The notes under the pieces are model-generated. The model did no database searches, was not told the DNA's origin, and was given only the letters and a program-made list of their open reading frames with translations. Shown here in pieces: positions 25,018 through 32,749 of a stretch of 64,000 nucleotides of DNA. This stretch comes from PLGF01 sp052139695. Its GTDB lineage: Bacteria > Verrucomicrobiota > Verrucomicrobiia > Limisphaerales > Palsa-1400. The number at the start of each line of letters is the position of its first letter. Positions within the stretch are counted from its first letter, which is position 1. The translations under genes were made by a program, and so were the position numbers. The DNA lies in assembly GCA_052139695.1 (NCBI GenBank), contig JBKQWF010000044.1, positions 13,156 through 77,155 of the forward strand, read 5' to 3'.

Positions 25018-26532
25018 ATGACGTCCAAGGCACCGCTTTTGCAGGTTGCAGGGCTGCAAAAGAGCTATAGCGCGCCCGTGCTGGTGGATTTCAGCTTTGC
25101 CTTGCACGCGGGCGAGGTCCACGCCTTGGTCGGCAGCAATGGCGCGGGGAAGTCCACCTTCGCGCGCATTCTTTGCGGCCTGACCTCGAGCGATGCCGGA
25201 GAGATGCGGCTTGGCGGCCAGCCTTATCACCCCAAGTCGAAACGGGAAGCGGAGCATGCGGGCGTGGTGATGGTGTTCCAGGAGCTCAACCTGATCGGCT
25301 CCATCAGCATCGCGGAAAATCTTTTTCTCAATTGCCTGCCGCGGCGCGGCGGTTTTGTGCGCTGGGAGGAATTGCGGCAAAAAACGGCCCTCGCCCTGGC
25401 GCGGGTGGGATTGGACGGCGTCGATCCCATGTTTTTGGCGGGACAGCTTGGAGTGGGGCATCAGCAAATGGTCGAAATCGCGGGCGCCTTGGCGCGCCAG
25501 TGCAAATTGCTTATCCTGGACGAGCCGACGGCGGCGCTGACCGGCCCGGAGACCGAGCGGCTTTTTGAAAACATCCGCAAGCTGCAAGCCGAAGGGGTCG
25601 GCGTCCTCTACATCAGCCATCGCATGGAAGAGATTCGGCAGGTGGCCAGCCGCATCACCGTGATGCGCGATGGCCGGCGTATCGCCACGCATGATTCCGG
25701 GGACGTGCCGAGGGCGGACTTGATCCGCGAGATGGCGGGCCATGATTTGCCGGAGCAAAGGAACAGCGGAGCCGCCGGCGGCGGAGGGGTGGCGTTGAGC
25801 GTGCGCCGCCTCTGCTCTGGCAGCCGGGTCCGCGATGTGAGCTTCGATGTCCGGCACGGAGAGATTCTCGGCCTGGCCGGCCTGATTGGCTCGGGCCGGA
25901 CGGAGACGTTGCGAGCCGTCTTTGGGGCGCAGCCCAGAAAAGACGGGGAAATCCGGGTGAACGGCAAGGCGGTGAACATCCGCGGCCCGGCGGATGCGGT
26001 GCGGGCGGGAATCGCGTTGGCGCCCGAAGATCGCAAACAGGATGCCTTGCTCCTGACTCATTCGATTAAAGTCAATACTACTCTAAACACGCTCTCGCGG
26101 CATTCAGGCATGTTGGGATGGCTGCATCCGCGCGCCGAAACCGAAACCACCGAGAGACTTGCGCGGCGCTTGAGCGTGCATTGCGCCTCTCTCGAGCAGG
26201 CGGTGGGCGAGTTGAGCGGGGGCAACCAGCAAAAGGTGGTGATGGCCCGCTGGCTGGCGCGCGACTGCGGCATTTTTCTTTTTGACGAACCTACCCGCGG
26301 CATCGATGTCGCGGCCAAAGAAGCCATTTATCAATTGCTCCGCGATTTGGCCGGAGCGGGCAAAGCCATTGTTGTGGTTTCCAGCGAATTGCCCGAACTG
26401 ATGCTGCTCTGCCATCGGATTCTGGTGATGTGCCATGGAAGGATTTCCGGGGAATTCAGCGCCGGAGAATATACGCCGGAGAAAATCACGCAAGCCGCCT
26501 TCGGCGGGCACCTTGAGGAAAAGAATCGATGA
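25018..26532 (+). CDS. rbsA: Sugar ABC transporter ATPase, RbsA/MglA type
   Basis: 504-residue tandem ATPase for a ribose/galactose-type (CUT2) importer. First domain: Walker A GSNGAGKST (39-47), signature-like region LGVGHQQMVEIAGALA, Walker B LLILDEPTAAL. Second domain: degenerate Walker A GLIGSGRTE, typical of this family, signature ELSGGNQQKVVMARWLA and FLFDEPTRGIDVAAK. It overlaps the permease start by 4 bases (26529-26532). The binding protein and a ribokinase lie downstream on the opposite strand, pointing to ribose or a related pentose; the exact sugar is inference. Confidence 0.93.
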   Translation: MTSKAPLLQVAGLQKSYSAPVLVDFSFALHAGEVHALVGSNGAGKSTFARILCGLTSSDAGEMRLGGQPYHPKSKREAEHAGVVMVFQELNLIGSISIAENLFLNCLPRRGGFVRWEELRQKTALALARVGLDGVDPMFLAGQLGVGHQQMVEIAGALARQCKLLILDEPTAALTGPETERLFENIRKLQAEGVGVLYISHRMEEIRQVASRITVMRDGRRIATHDSGDVPRADLIREMAGHDLPEQRNSGAAGGGGVALSVRRLCSGSRVRDVSFDVRHGEILGLAGLIGSGRTETLRAVFGAQPRKDGEIRVNGKAVNIRGPADAVRAGIALAPEDRKQDALLLTHSIKVNTTLNTLSRHSGMLGWLHPRAETETTERLARRLSVHCASLEQAVGELSGGNQQKVVMARWLARDCGIFLFDEPTRGIDVAAKEAIYQLLRDLAGAGKAIVVVSSELPELMLLCHRILVMCHGRISGEFSAGEYTPEKITQAAFGGHLEEKNR

Positions 26533-27491
26533 AATGGAACTCGCACAAGATTGCCGAATACACGGCCATGCTGGCGATTTGGCTGGGTCTGGCGTTGTTG
26601 TTTGGCATGTTCAGCCACAATTTCCTCAGCGCCCGGAGCTTCGCGGCGCTGGCCAATCGGATTCCCGCCTTGGTGGTGGTGGCGGCCGGCATGACTTTGG
26701 TGCTCATTACGGGAGGAATTGATCTTTCCGTCGGCTCGGTGCTGGGGCTGTGCGGTTCCGTGCTGGGAGCGGCCATGCTCAATCATCATTTGTCATTCTG
26801 GGCGGCTTCCCTGATTTGCCTCGGCATCGGGGCGTTGGCCGGCGCGGTGAACGGCCTCGTCAGTGTCGGTTTGGGGATTCCTTCGTTCATTGTGACGCTG
26901 GGCATGTTGGAAGTGGCGCGCGGCCTGGCCTACCTGACGACTGGCTCACAGACGAAGTATATCGGGGCCGCGGTCGAGGGAATGTCGGCGCCGTTTTCCA
27001 AGGCGGGAGTGTCGCCGGCGTTTATTTTGTGTTTGCTGGTGATGGTGGCGTGTGAGGTGGCGCTGGCGCGGACGGTGTTCGGCCGCTATCTGGTGGCGAT
27101 CGGCTCCAATGAAACGGCCGTGCGCATGGCGGGAATCAATCCCAAGCCGGCCAAGATCGCGGTCTTTGTCCTGTCGGGAATTCTGAGCGGACTGGCCGGC
27201 ATATTCTCCACCTCGCGGCTGGGCTCGTCCGATCCCAACGCGGGGGTGGGGTTGGAACTCTCCGCCATTGCCGCGGTGGTGATTGGCGGGACGAGCCTCC
27301 TCGGGGGGCGCGGCTCGGTTGTCAATTCTTTTTTTGGCGTCCTCATCATTGCCACCCTCGAAGCCGGCCTGGCGCAAATCGGGGCCACGGAGCCGTTCAA
27401 ACGCGTCGTGACCGGCGCGGTCATCGTCCTGGCGGTGATCCTCGACGCCTGGCGGCGTCATCTGCGCCCGGCCATCCGAAGTTCTATTTGA
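26529..27491 (+). CDS. rbsC: Sugar ABC transporter permease, RbsC type
   Basis: 320-residue inner-membrane permease with about 8-10 hydrophobic helices. CUT2 permease signatures: ITGGIDLSVGSVLGLCGSVLG, NGLVSVGLGIPSFIVTLGML, VFGRYLVAIGSNETAVRMAGI, and SRLGSSDPNAGVGLELSAIA followed by GGTSLLGGRGS. Translationally coupled to the ATPase gene (ATGA). Its 3' end overlaps the convergent binding-protein gene by 8 bases (27484-27491). Confidence 0.94.
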   Translation: MKWNSHKIAEYTAMLAIWLGLALLFGMFSHNFLSARSFAALANRIPALVVVAAGMTLVLITGGIDLSVGSVLGLCGSVLGAAMLNHHLSFWAASLICLGIGALAGAVNGLVSVGLGIPSFIVTLGMLEVARGLAYLTTGSQTKYIGAAVEGMSAPFSKAGVSPAFILCLLVMVACEVALARTVFGRYLVAIGSNETAVRMAGINPKPAKIAVFVLSGILSGLAGIFSTSRLGSSDPNAGVGLELSAIAAVVIGGTSLLGGRGSVVNSFFGVLIIATLEAGLAQIGATEPFKRVVTGAVIVLAVILDAWRRHLRPAIRSSI

Positions 27492-28431
27492 CAATCACAT
27501 CCACCGGCGTGGTCTGGTCGGCGGGCGGCGCTTCGCCGCGGAGAATTTTAAGCGCGGCTTCAATGCCGAAGACGGCCAACTGGTCTCCGTGCTGGTCGGC
27601 CGTGGCGGTCACCGCTCCCTTTTGCAGCAGCGGGTGAATGGCGCTGATATTATCAAATCCCGCCACCAGGACCTTGCCGGTTTTGCCCGCGGCCGCGATG
27701 GCCGAGACCGCGCCCAAGGCCATGTTATCGTTGGCGCAAAGGAGGGCTTTGAGGTCCGGATGTTCGCTCAAGAGGGCGGCGGCGACGCTGTTCGCTTTCT
27801 CCATTTCCCAATCGCCGCTTTGCACGCTGAGGATATGAATTCCCGCCGCCTTCATCGCGTCTTCGAATCCGACGCGCCTTTGCTGTCCGTTGAACGCCGT
27901 AGGAATGCCTTCGATGATGGCCACGTTGTCGCCGGCTTGCAACTGCCGGGCGATGACCTCGCCCACTTTGCGCGCGCCCGCGCGATTATCCGGGCCGACG
28001 AATGGCACTTGCAGGCCGGCTTGCTTGAGGACACCGGCATCCAATTTGTTGTCAATATTAACGACCAAAATGCCCGCCTCGTGGGCGCGCTTGAGGACGG
28101 TGACCAGCGCCTTGGAATCCGCCGGGGCGATGACAATGGCGTTGACCTGGCGCGCGATCATTTGCTCGGCAAGATTGACCTGTTCCGCCAGGTCCGTCTC
28201 ATTCTTAATTCCATTGGCCAGGAGGTCGTAGGCGTCAGGGTGGGCCTTTTGATGCTCGGTCGCGCCCGCGGCCATGGTGCTGAAAAACTCGTTGGCGAGG
28301 GATTTCATCACCAGGGCAATCTTCGGTTTCTCCGCGACGGCTTTGCCGGGCGGTTGCTCGGCAGATTTATTGCAGGCGGCGCAGAGCGCGGCGGCGGCGA
28401 GGAGGAAAAGTGAAAAAGCGCGGATTCTCAT
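27484..28431 (-). CDS. rbsB: Sugar-binding lipoprotein, RbsB type
   Basis: 315-residue periplasmic binding protein of the ribose/galactose class (peripla_BP_4), probably membrane-anchored: lipobox LCAAC with Cys20. The mature part starts KPKIALVMKSLANEFFSTMAAGA and contains NAIVIAPADSKALV, ILVVNIDNKLDA, FVGPDNRAGARKVGE, NVAIIEGIPTAFNGQQRRVGFEDAM and LVAGFDNISAIHPLLQKG, all typical of RbsB-like proteins. It is transcribed toward rbsC rather than with it, 16 bases after the ribokinase gene, so binding protein and kinase form one unit and ATPase and permease another. Confidence 0.92.
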   Translation of the reverse strand: MRIRAFSLFLLAAAALCAACNKSAEQPPGKAVAEKPKIALVMKSLANEFFSTMAAGATEHQKAHPDAYDLLANGIKNETDLAEQVNLAEQMIARQVNAIVIAPADSKALVTVLKRAHEAGILVVNIDNKLDAGVLKQAGLQVPFVGPDNRAGARKVGEVIARQLQAGDNVAIIEGIPTAFNGQQRRVGFEDAMKAAGIHILSVQSGDWEMEKANSVAAALLSEHPDLKALLCANDNMALGAVSAIAAAGKTGKVLVAGFDNISAIHPLLQKGAVTATADQHGDQLAVFGIEAALKILRGEAPPADQTTPVDVIVK

Positions 28432-28447
28432 GGTATGTCAATTGGAA

Positions 28448-29383
28448 TTATCGGCTATCGTTGGCGAGCAATTGTTCGATTTCTTTGCGGCGCGGAGCGG
28501 AGGGCTGTGCTCCGAGGCGCGTGACCGATAGGGCGGCGGCGGCGTTGGCGAAACGCGCCGCTTCGAGCAGAGGTTTGCCTTCCGCCAGGGCCACGGCGAG
28601 CGCGCCGGTGAAGACGTCTCCCGCGGCAGTGGTGTCGAGCGGTTTAACTTTATATCCGGGGACCATTTCGCCACAACCCGGGCCGGAGACAAAGACCCCG
28701 CGAGGGCCCATGGTGATGATGACACCGCGGATTCCCCCGCGGTGAAGCGCGGCAGCGGCGCGGGCGGCGTTCGGGCTACTCTTGACGGGAATGCCGGTCA
28801 ACAGTTCCGCTTCGTGCTCGTTCGGAGTCAGCACGGAAATCCGCCGCAACAAGCTCTTGGGCAGAGGCCGGGCTGGAGCCGGGTTTAGAATGACGGGCAA
28901 GCCGATGGCGGCGGCGATTTCCGCCGCCGCTTGAACGGTTTCCAACGGCGATTCGAGCTGGAGCACGAGCGCGTCCGCCCTGCGGAATGCTGGCCGCGCT
29001 TTTTTGACGTCCGCCGGAGTCAATTTGCCATTCGAGCCGGAGGCGACGGCGATGCTATTTTCGCCGGAAGCAGCGACGAAGATCAGCGCCACTCCCGAAG
29101 GGCTTGTTTTGTCGCGCACCACGTAATCAACGTTGATGCCGTCGGCGACGAAACCCGCCACGGCCTGGTCGCCAAATGGGTCGTCGCCAATCCGCGCGAT
29201 GAAGGTGACCACCGCCCCCGCGCGAGCGGCAGCCACAGCCTGGTTGGCGCCCTTGCCGCCAGCCGCGGTGCTGAATTGTCCGCCAAGAACGGTTTCGCCG
29301 GGTATTGGCAAGCGGTCCATCTTGATGGTCAGGTCAGTATTGGAACTGCCGATGACCAGAACAGTCTTAGGCCTCGCTGTCAT
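28448..29383 (-). CDS. rbsK: Ribokinase
   Basis: PfkB-family kinase of 311 residues phosphorylating D-ribose to ribose-5-phosphate. Motifs: IGSSNTDLTIKMDRLPIPGET, GGKGANQAVAAARAGA, IGDDPFGDQAV, LNPAPARPLP, LTPNEHEAELLTG, and the anion hole/catalytic base KPLDTTAAGDVFTGALAVALAEG. It sits upstream of the binding-protein gene on the same strand, so imported sugar is likely phosphorylated by this product. Confidence 0.93.
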   Translation of the reverse strand: MTARPKTVLVIGSSNTDLTIKMDRLPIPGETVLGGQFSTAAGGKGANQAVAAARAGAVVTFIARIGDDPFGDQAVAGFVADGINVDYVVRDKTSPSGVALIFVAASGENSIAVASGSNGKLTPADVKKARPAFRRADALVLQLESPLETVQAAAEIAAAIGLPVILNPAPARPLPKSLLRRISVLTPNEHEAELLTGIPVKSSPNAARAAAALHRGGIRGVIITMGPRGVFVSGPGCGEMVPGYKVKPLDTTAAGDVFTGALAVALAEGKPLLEAARFANAAAALSVTRLGAQPSAPRRKEIEQLLANDSR

Positions 29384-29524
29384 TTTTTGCTCGAGCCGGA
29401 ACCGAAAATTGACAATTGAAAATTTTCAATTCCCAATTGTCAATCCGTTGGCGCCGCCCGCCTCTCCGGCACCGGACCGTTTTGAGGTCGTAGTGAAATG
29501 AGACTTGATTTCTGTAACAGCACT

Positions 29525-30436
29525 CTAGTATCCCCATTTCTTCATGATGTCGTAATCCTCTTTGGCCGAGGCCACTGGCGTTTTATCCTGGTAAGATTCC
29601 TGTTCGATGATGAAGAAAAGGGTGCCGCCGGTTTTCCTGCCGGCGTCAATGATTTGTTTTACCGGGAGGATGCCGTGTCCGAGCACGGTGCTTTCATATC
29701 CGCCCATCTCCCCCTGGCCGCTCTTGATTTCGTCCTTCACGTGCATGGAAGCGAAGCGGCCTGGATATTGTTTGATCAGGTCCAAAGCCCTGCCGCCGGC
29801 GCCATACATGTTGCCAACGTCCATTTGCTGGATGACGAGGCTGGGGTCTGTATTCTGCAGGATCAGGTCATAGAGCCGTTTGCCATCCAACTGGGTATTA
29901 AACTCGAAATCGTGGTTATGATAGCCGAATTTCATCCCCGATTTTTTGCAAAGCTCGCCGCTGGCATTGAAAACGTCCATGTAACGTTTGAAGTCATCCA
30001 TATTTTTGCGCATGCTCTCGTCGAGCCAGGGGCTGATGACGAACTGCTGACCGAGGACGGCGGCGTCTTCCACGGTGTATTTCCAGGCGTCGGTAAAATC
30101 TTTTTTGCCTTCATCCCAATGTTGCTTTCCCATGACGGTGTGGCCGCTGGGCATTTTCAATCCCAGGTCATCGAGCGTCTTCTTGAATTCGGCGGCGGAT
30201 TGCCCATAAAACTTGCGATCCACGTAATTGGCATGTTCGACGTAGATATAACCAATGGCCGCGATCTGCTTCAGGGTGCCGACCGGGTCTTTGGACATGT
30301 CATCGCGCACGGAATAGAGTTGGATGCCCAGGTATTCGTTTTTGTGCGCCGCCATCAGAGGCCGCCGGGCAAAGAGAGCGGTGCCGGCGATGGCCAGAGT
30401 GCTGTTTTTGAGGAAAGTCCTTCGGGATGTTTTCAT
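29525..30436 (-). CDS. Tat-exported sugar isomerase/epimerase-like TIM-barrel protein
   Basis: 303 residues from ATG 30436, chosen because it begins with a twin-arginine signal (MKTSRRTFLKNSTLAIAGTALF); the longer frame from 30589 runs into the terminator hairpin. The mature part is an AP-endonuclease-2/xylose-isomerase-like TIM barrel: YLGIQLYSVRDDM, GYIYVEHANYVDR, FGYHNHDFEFN, VIQQMDVGNM, FASMHVKDE and FFIIEQE supply the usual metal-binding Glu/Asp/His residues. It probably acts on a sugar in the periplasm. Neighbouring ribokinase and binding protein suggest sugar use, but the substrate is unknown. Confidence 0.85.
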   Translation of the reverse strand: MKTSRRTFLKNSTLAIAGTALFARRPLMAAHKNEYLGIQLYSVRDDMSKDPVGTLKQIAAIGYIYVEHANYVDRKFYGQSAAEFKKTLDDLGLKMPSGHTVMGKQHWDEGKKDFTDAWKYTVEDAAVLGQQFVISPWLDESMRKNMDDFKRYMDVFNASGELCKKSGMKFGYHNHDFEFNTQLDGKRLYDLILQNTDPSLVIQQMDVGNMYGAGGRALDLIKQYPGRFASMHVKDEIKSGQGEMGGYESTVLGHGILPVKQIIDAGRKTGGTLFFIIEQESYQDKTPVASAKEDYDIMKKWGY

Positions 30437-30510
30437 GGAAATATTAAAGAGCGGCGATTTTGTATTGTCAATTCCGCGGTGCCCGAAGAATTCCGCAACC
30501 GATTTGGGCA

Positions 30511-30547
30511 AAAAAAATCTCCCGCGTTCCACGAAGGAGCGCGGGAG
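30511..30547 (-). terminator. Rho-independent terminator of the HtrA gene
   Basis: Perfect 8-bp GC-rich stem: ctcccgcg (30519-30526) pairs with cgcgggag (30540-30547). On the minus strand it is followed by a T-run (aaaaaaaa at 30511-30517 region on the plus strand). It lies 20 bases past the HtrA stop at 30567 and ahead of the isomerase start at 30436, so it should separate the two transcripts. Confidence 0.9.
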
Positions 30548-30566
30548 AAGTGTGCAGCGGAGCAGG

Positions 30567-32075
30567 TCAACCTGCTTTACTCTCATCAACTACCACGTAA
30601 TGGCTGCCATTGCCGCTCCAAACATGGAGGAGGGTTTGCTTGCTTTTGGCATGTTCAGTCAATTTAACGGCATCATCCGCGCTCTTCACCGCATGATGAT
30701 TGATCTCCAGGATCACATCGCCCGGCTTGAGCCCGGCTTCGGCCGCGGCGGAGTCAGGCGCCACCTCTGTCACCACGGCGCCCTTGACTTGGTCGGGGAT
30801 GTTGAATTGCTGCTTAGCTTGCGAGTCCAGGTCGCTCACGGCCACGCCTTGGAGCGTGTCTGTGTCCTGCGAGCCGCCGGCATCGTTCTTGGCCATTTGC
30901 TCACTGCCCGGCAATTCCTTCACCTTGACTTCAAGGGTCTTCATCGAACCGTCGCGGAGCACTTGGACGGGAACTTTGTCGCCGGGAACGGTGCTGGCGA
31001 CCATCAGTTTGAGATGACGGCTGTCGGTAATCTTATGGCCGTTGAACTCAACAATCACGTCACCGTCCTGGAGTCCAGCCTTGGCGGCCGGGCCATCCGG
31101 GACCACGTCGCCCACCAGGGCGCCTTGGTCGTTTTTCAGGTCAAACTTTTGCGCCAAGGGCGGAGTAATGTCCTGGATCATGACTCCCAGATAGCCGCGC
31201 GTCACTTTGCCGTATTCGATCAGGCTGACCATCACTCCCTTGGCCAGATCGGTGGGGATGGCGAAACCAATGCCCTGGTTGCCGCCGTTGCGGCTGTAGA
31301 TCGCCGTATTAATGCCAATCAATCGCCCGTCGGCATCCACCAGCGCGCCGCCGGAATTGCCCGGGTTGATCGCCGCGTCCGTTTGGATGAAGTCCTGATA
31401 ATCCAGGTCCATCGTGGCGCGGCCCGTGGCGCTGATGATGCCCATCGTCACCGTTTGCCCAATGGCAAAAGGATTGCCCACGGCCAGGACGACGTCGCCG
31501 ACTTCGGCTTTGTCGCTGTCGGCAAAGGCAATCGCGGGAAGATCATGGGCGTCAATTTTGATCACGGCCAGGTCCGACTTCGGGTCTTTGCCGACCACTT
31601 TGGCGGTGAATTCCCGGCCATCGTTGAGCGTCACTTTGACTTCGTTGGCGTCATCGACCACGTGATTATTGGTCAGGATGTAGCCGTCCTTAGTCACAAT
31701 CACGCCGGAACCCACGCCGTGTTCGGGCGGGGTGTACATTTTGCGCGGGCCCTGGAATTGAAACTGATGACCAAAGAATTGGCGGAAGAAAGGATCGTCC
31801 GGCAGGTTCGGCGCATTGACCGAAGCTTCCTTGCCGGCGATTTTGACTTCCACTTTAACGACACTGGGCAAGACCTTCTTGACGACCGGGGCGAAGCTGG
31901 TGCCAAGTTTGACACTGTTGGCCAGCGGCCGGTCGTCGATGGTCAGGCCGATGGATTTAATCTTGGATTCCTGGTCACTGGCATGGACCGTGGTGACCAC
32001 GGCATAGCTGCCAGCGATGAGAGCGCCGCCAAGGAGCAGGGCGGCCAAGCTGCGAAGTGTATTGTTCGTTTTCAT
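30567..32075 (-). CDS. degP: HtrA/DegP-family periplasmic serine protease
   Basis: 502-residue periplasmic protease/chaperone for misfolded envelope proteins. Signal peptide LAALLLGGALIAGSYAVV; trypsin-like domain with H138 (TNNHVVDD), D168 (SDLAVIKID) and S241 (NPGNSGGALVDADG); then two PDZ domains at about 295-390 and 410-500 (RGYLGVMIQDITPPLA, then GAVVTEVAPDSAAAEAGLKPGDVI). Ends in SKAG. The gene is followed by a strong terminator at 30511-30547 and is divergent from the BlaI-M56 cluster, which also deals with envelope proteolysis. Confidence 0.95.
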   Translation of the reverse strand: MKTNNTLRSLAALLLGGALIAGSYAVVTTVHASDQESKIKSIGLTIDDRPLANSVKLGTSFAPVVKKVLPSVVKVEVKIAGKEASVNAPNLPDDPFFRQFFGHQFQFQGPRKMYTPPEHGVGSGVIVTKDGYILTNNHVVDDANEVKVTLNDGREFTAKVVGKDPKSDLAVIKIDAHDLPAIAFADSDKAEVGDVVLAVGNPFAIGQTVTMGIISATGRATMDLDYQDFIQTDAAINPGNSGGALVDADGRLIGINTAIYSRNGGNQGIGFAIPTDLAKGVMVSLIEYGKVTRGYLGVMIQDITPPLAQKFDLKNDQGALVGDVVPDGPAAKAGLQDGDVIVEFNGHKITDSRHLKLMVASTVPGDKVPVQVLRDGSMKTLEVKVKELPGSEQMAKNDAGGSQDTDTLQGVAVSDLDSQAKQQFNIPDQVKGAVVTEVAPDSAAAEAGLKPGDVILEINHHAVKSADDAVKLTEHAKSKQTLLHVWSGNGSHYVVVDESKAG

Positions 32076-32175
32076 TGTCTGTATTCTTATTTCCGTTGCA
32101 CGGTTGCGTTAACCATGAAGAGAAGATGCACGGCCCGGATGACAATAGGCTTTCCTCAACATTACAAATTTGAAA

Positions 32176-32290
32176 GAAATGGGCTGGGCCCCGGAGGCGT
32201 AATCAGGGCATGCCAGAGTCGCAAATCCCGATGGTGAAGAGGGAAATTTGGGCGGAGCGGCAGCTCCGCCCCACCGAAATGGGCTGGGCC
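32176..32290. repeat. 15-bp direct repeat pair flanking a hairpin
   Basis: Two copies of gaaatgggctgggcc, at 32176-32190 and 32276-32290, flank a perfect 8-bp hairpin ggcggagc-ggca-gctccgcc (32251-32270). This could be a small repeat insertion between the degP and blaI promoters; no transposase is present. Confidence 0.55.
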
Positions 32291-32322
32291 TAACGATAGT
32301 TGCAGATTCTTCTTGAGTTTTT

Positions 32323-32332
32323 TACAGATGTA
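32323..32332. promoter_or_regulatory. Candidate BlaI/CopY-type operator
   Basis: Palindrome tacagatgta (TACA-N2-TGTA) lies 21 bases before the blaI-like start at 32354. This half-site pair and spacing match the known operator core of the BlaI/MecI/CopY repressor family. A wider inverted repeat, cttgag (32312-32317) and ctcaag (32345-32350), surrounds it. Repressor self-control of the operon is the natural reading. Confidence 0.6.
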
Positions 32333-32353
32333 GATCATTTTCTACTCAAGTAA

Positions 32354-32749
32354 ATGAAATCACCAAAGCAAAAGATCGAGCTCTCCGAGGGGCAGTGGGC
32401 CATTATGAACGTGGTGTGGGAATTGCAGCCGTGCGCCGCGCCCACGGTGCAGGAAGCTTTGCTCAAATCCCGCAAATGGGCTTATAGCACGGTGCGCACG
32501 CTGATGGATCGCATGGTGCCGCAGGGACTTCTGACTACCGAAAAAATACGGAACCTGACCCTTTACCGCGCGGCCATCACCCCGCGGGAAGCGCAACGCC
32601 GGGAGCTGCTCTACACGTTGAAACACGCGTTCCGTGGCGCGCTGACTCCCATGGTGCAATGCCTTTTGGAAAACCAAGACGTCACCCCGGAGGAATTGGC
32701 GGAATTGGAAAAGTTCATTCAGAAAAAGCGGAAGAATACCAAATCATGA
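32354..32749 (+). CDS. BlaI/MecI/CopY-family repressor, module 1
   Basis: 131-residue winged-helix repressor. It shows the family N-terminus (KIELSEGQWAIMNVVWEL), the recognition helix in YSTVRTLMDRMVPQGLL and the wing TTEKIRNLTLYRAAITPREA; the C-terminal part is the dimerisation helix bundle cut by cognate M56 peptidases in Bla systems. Its stop overlaps the M56 gene start (ATGA, 32746-32749), a sign of coupling. A TACA-N2-TGTA palindrome lies just upstream. There is no sign of a beta-lactamase target next to it, so the signal is probably not a beta-lactam. Confidence 0.93.
   Translation: MKSPKQKIELSEGQWAIMNVVWELQPCAAPTVQEALLKSRKWAYSTVRTLMDRMVPQGLLTTEKIRNLTLYRAAITPREAQRRELLYTLKHAFRGALTPMVQCLLENQDVTPEELAELEKFIQKKRKNTKS

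Noticed and set aside
24844..26061. 405-codon antisense frame over the ABC ATPase gene
   Set aside because: The ATPase motifs are unambiguous on the plus strand.
30324..32237. 637-codon plus-strand frame over degP
   Set aside because: Mirror of the HtrA gene; it also crosses the terminator hairpin.
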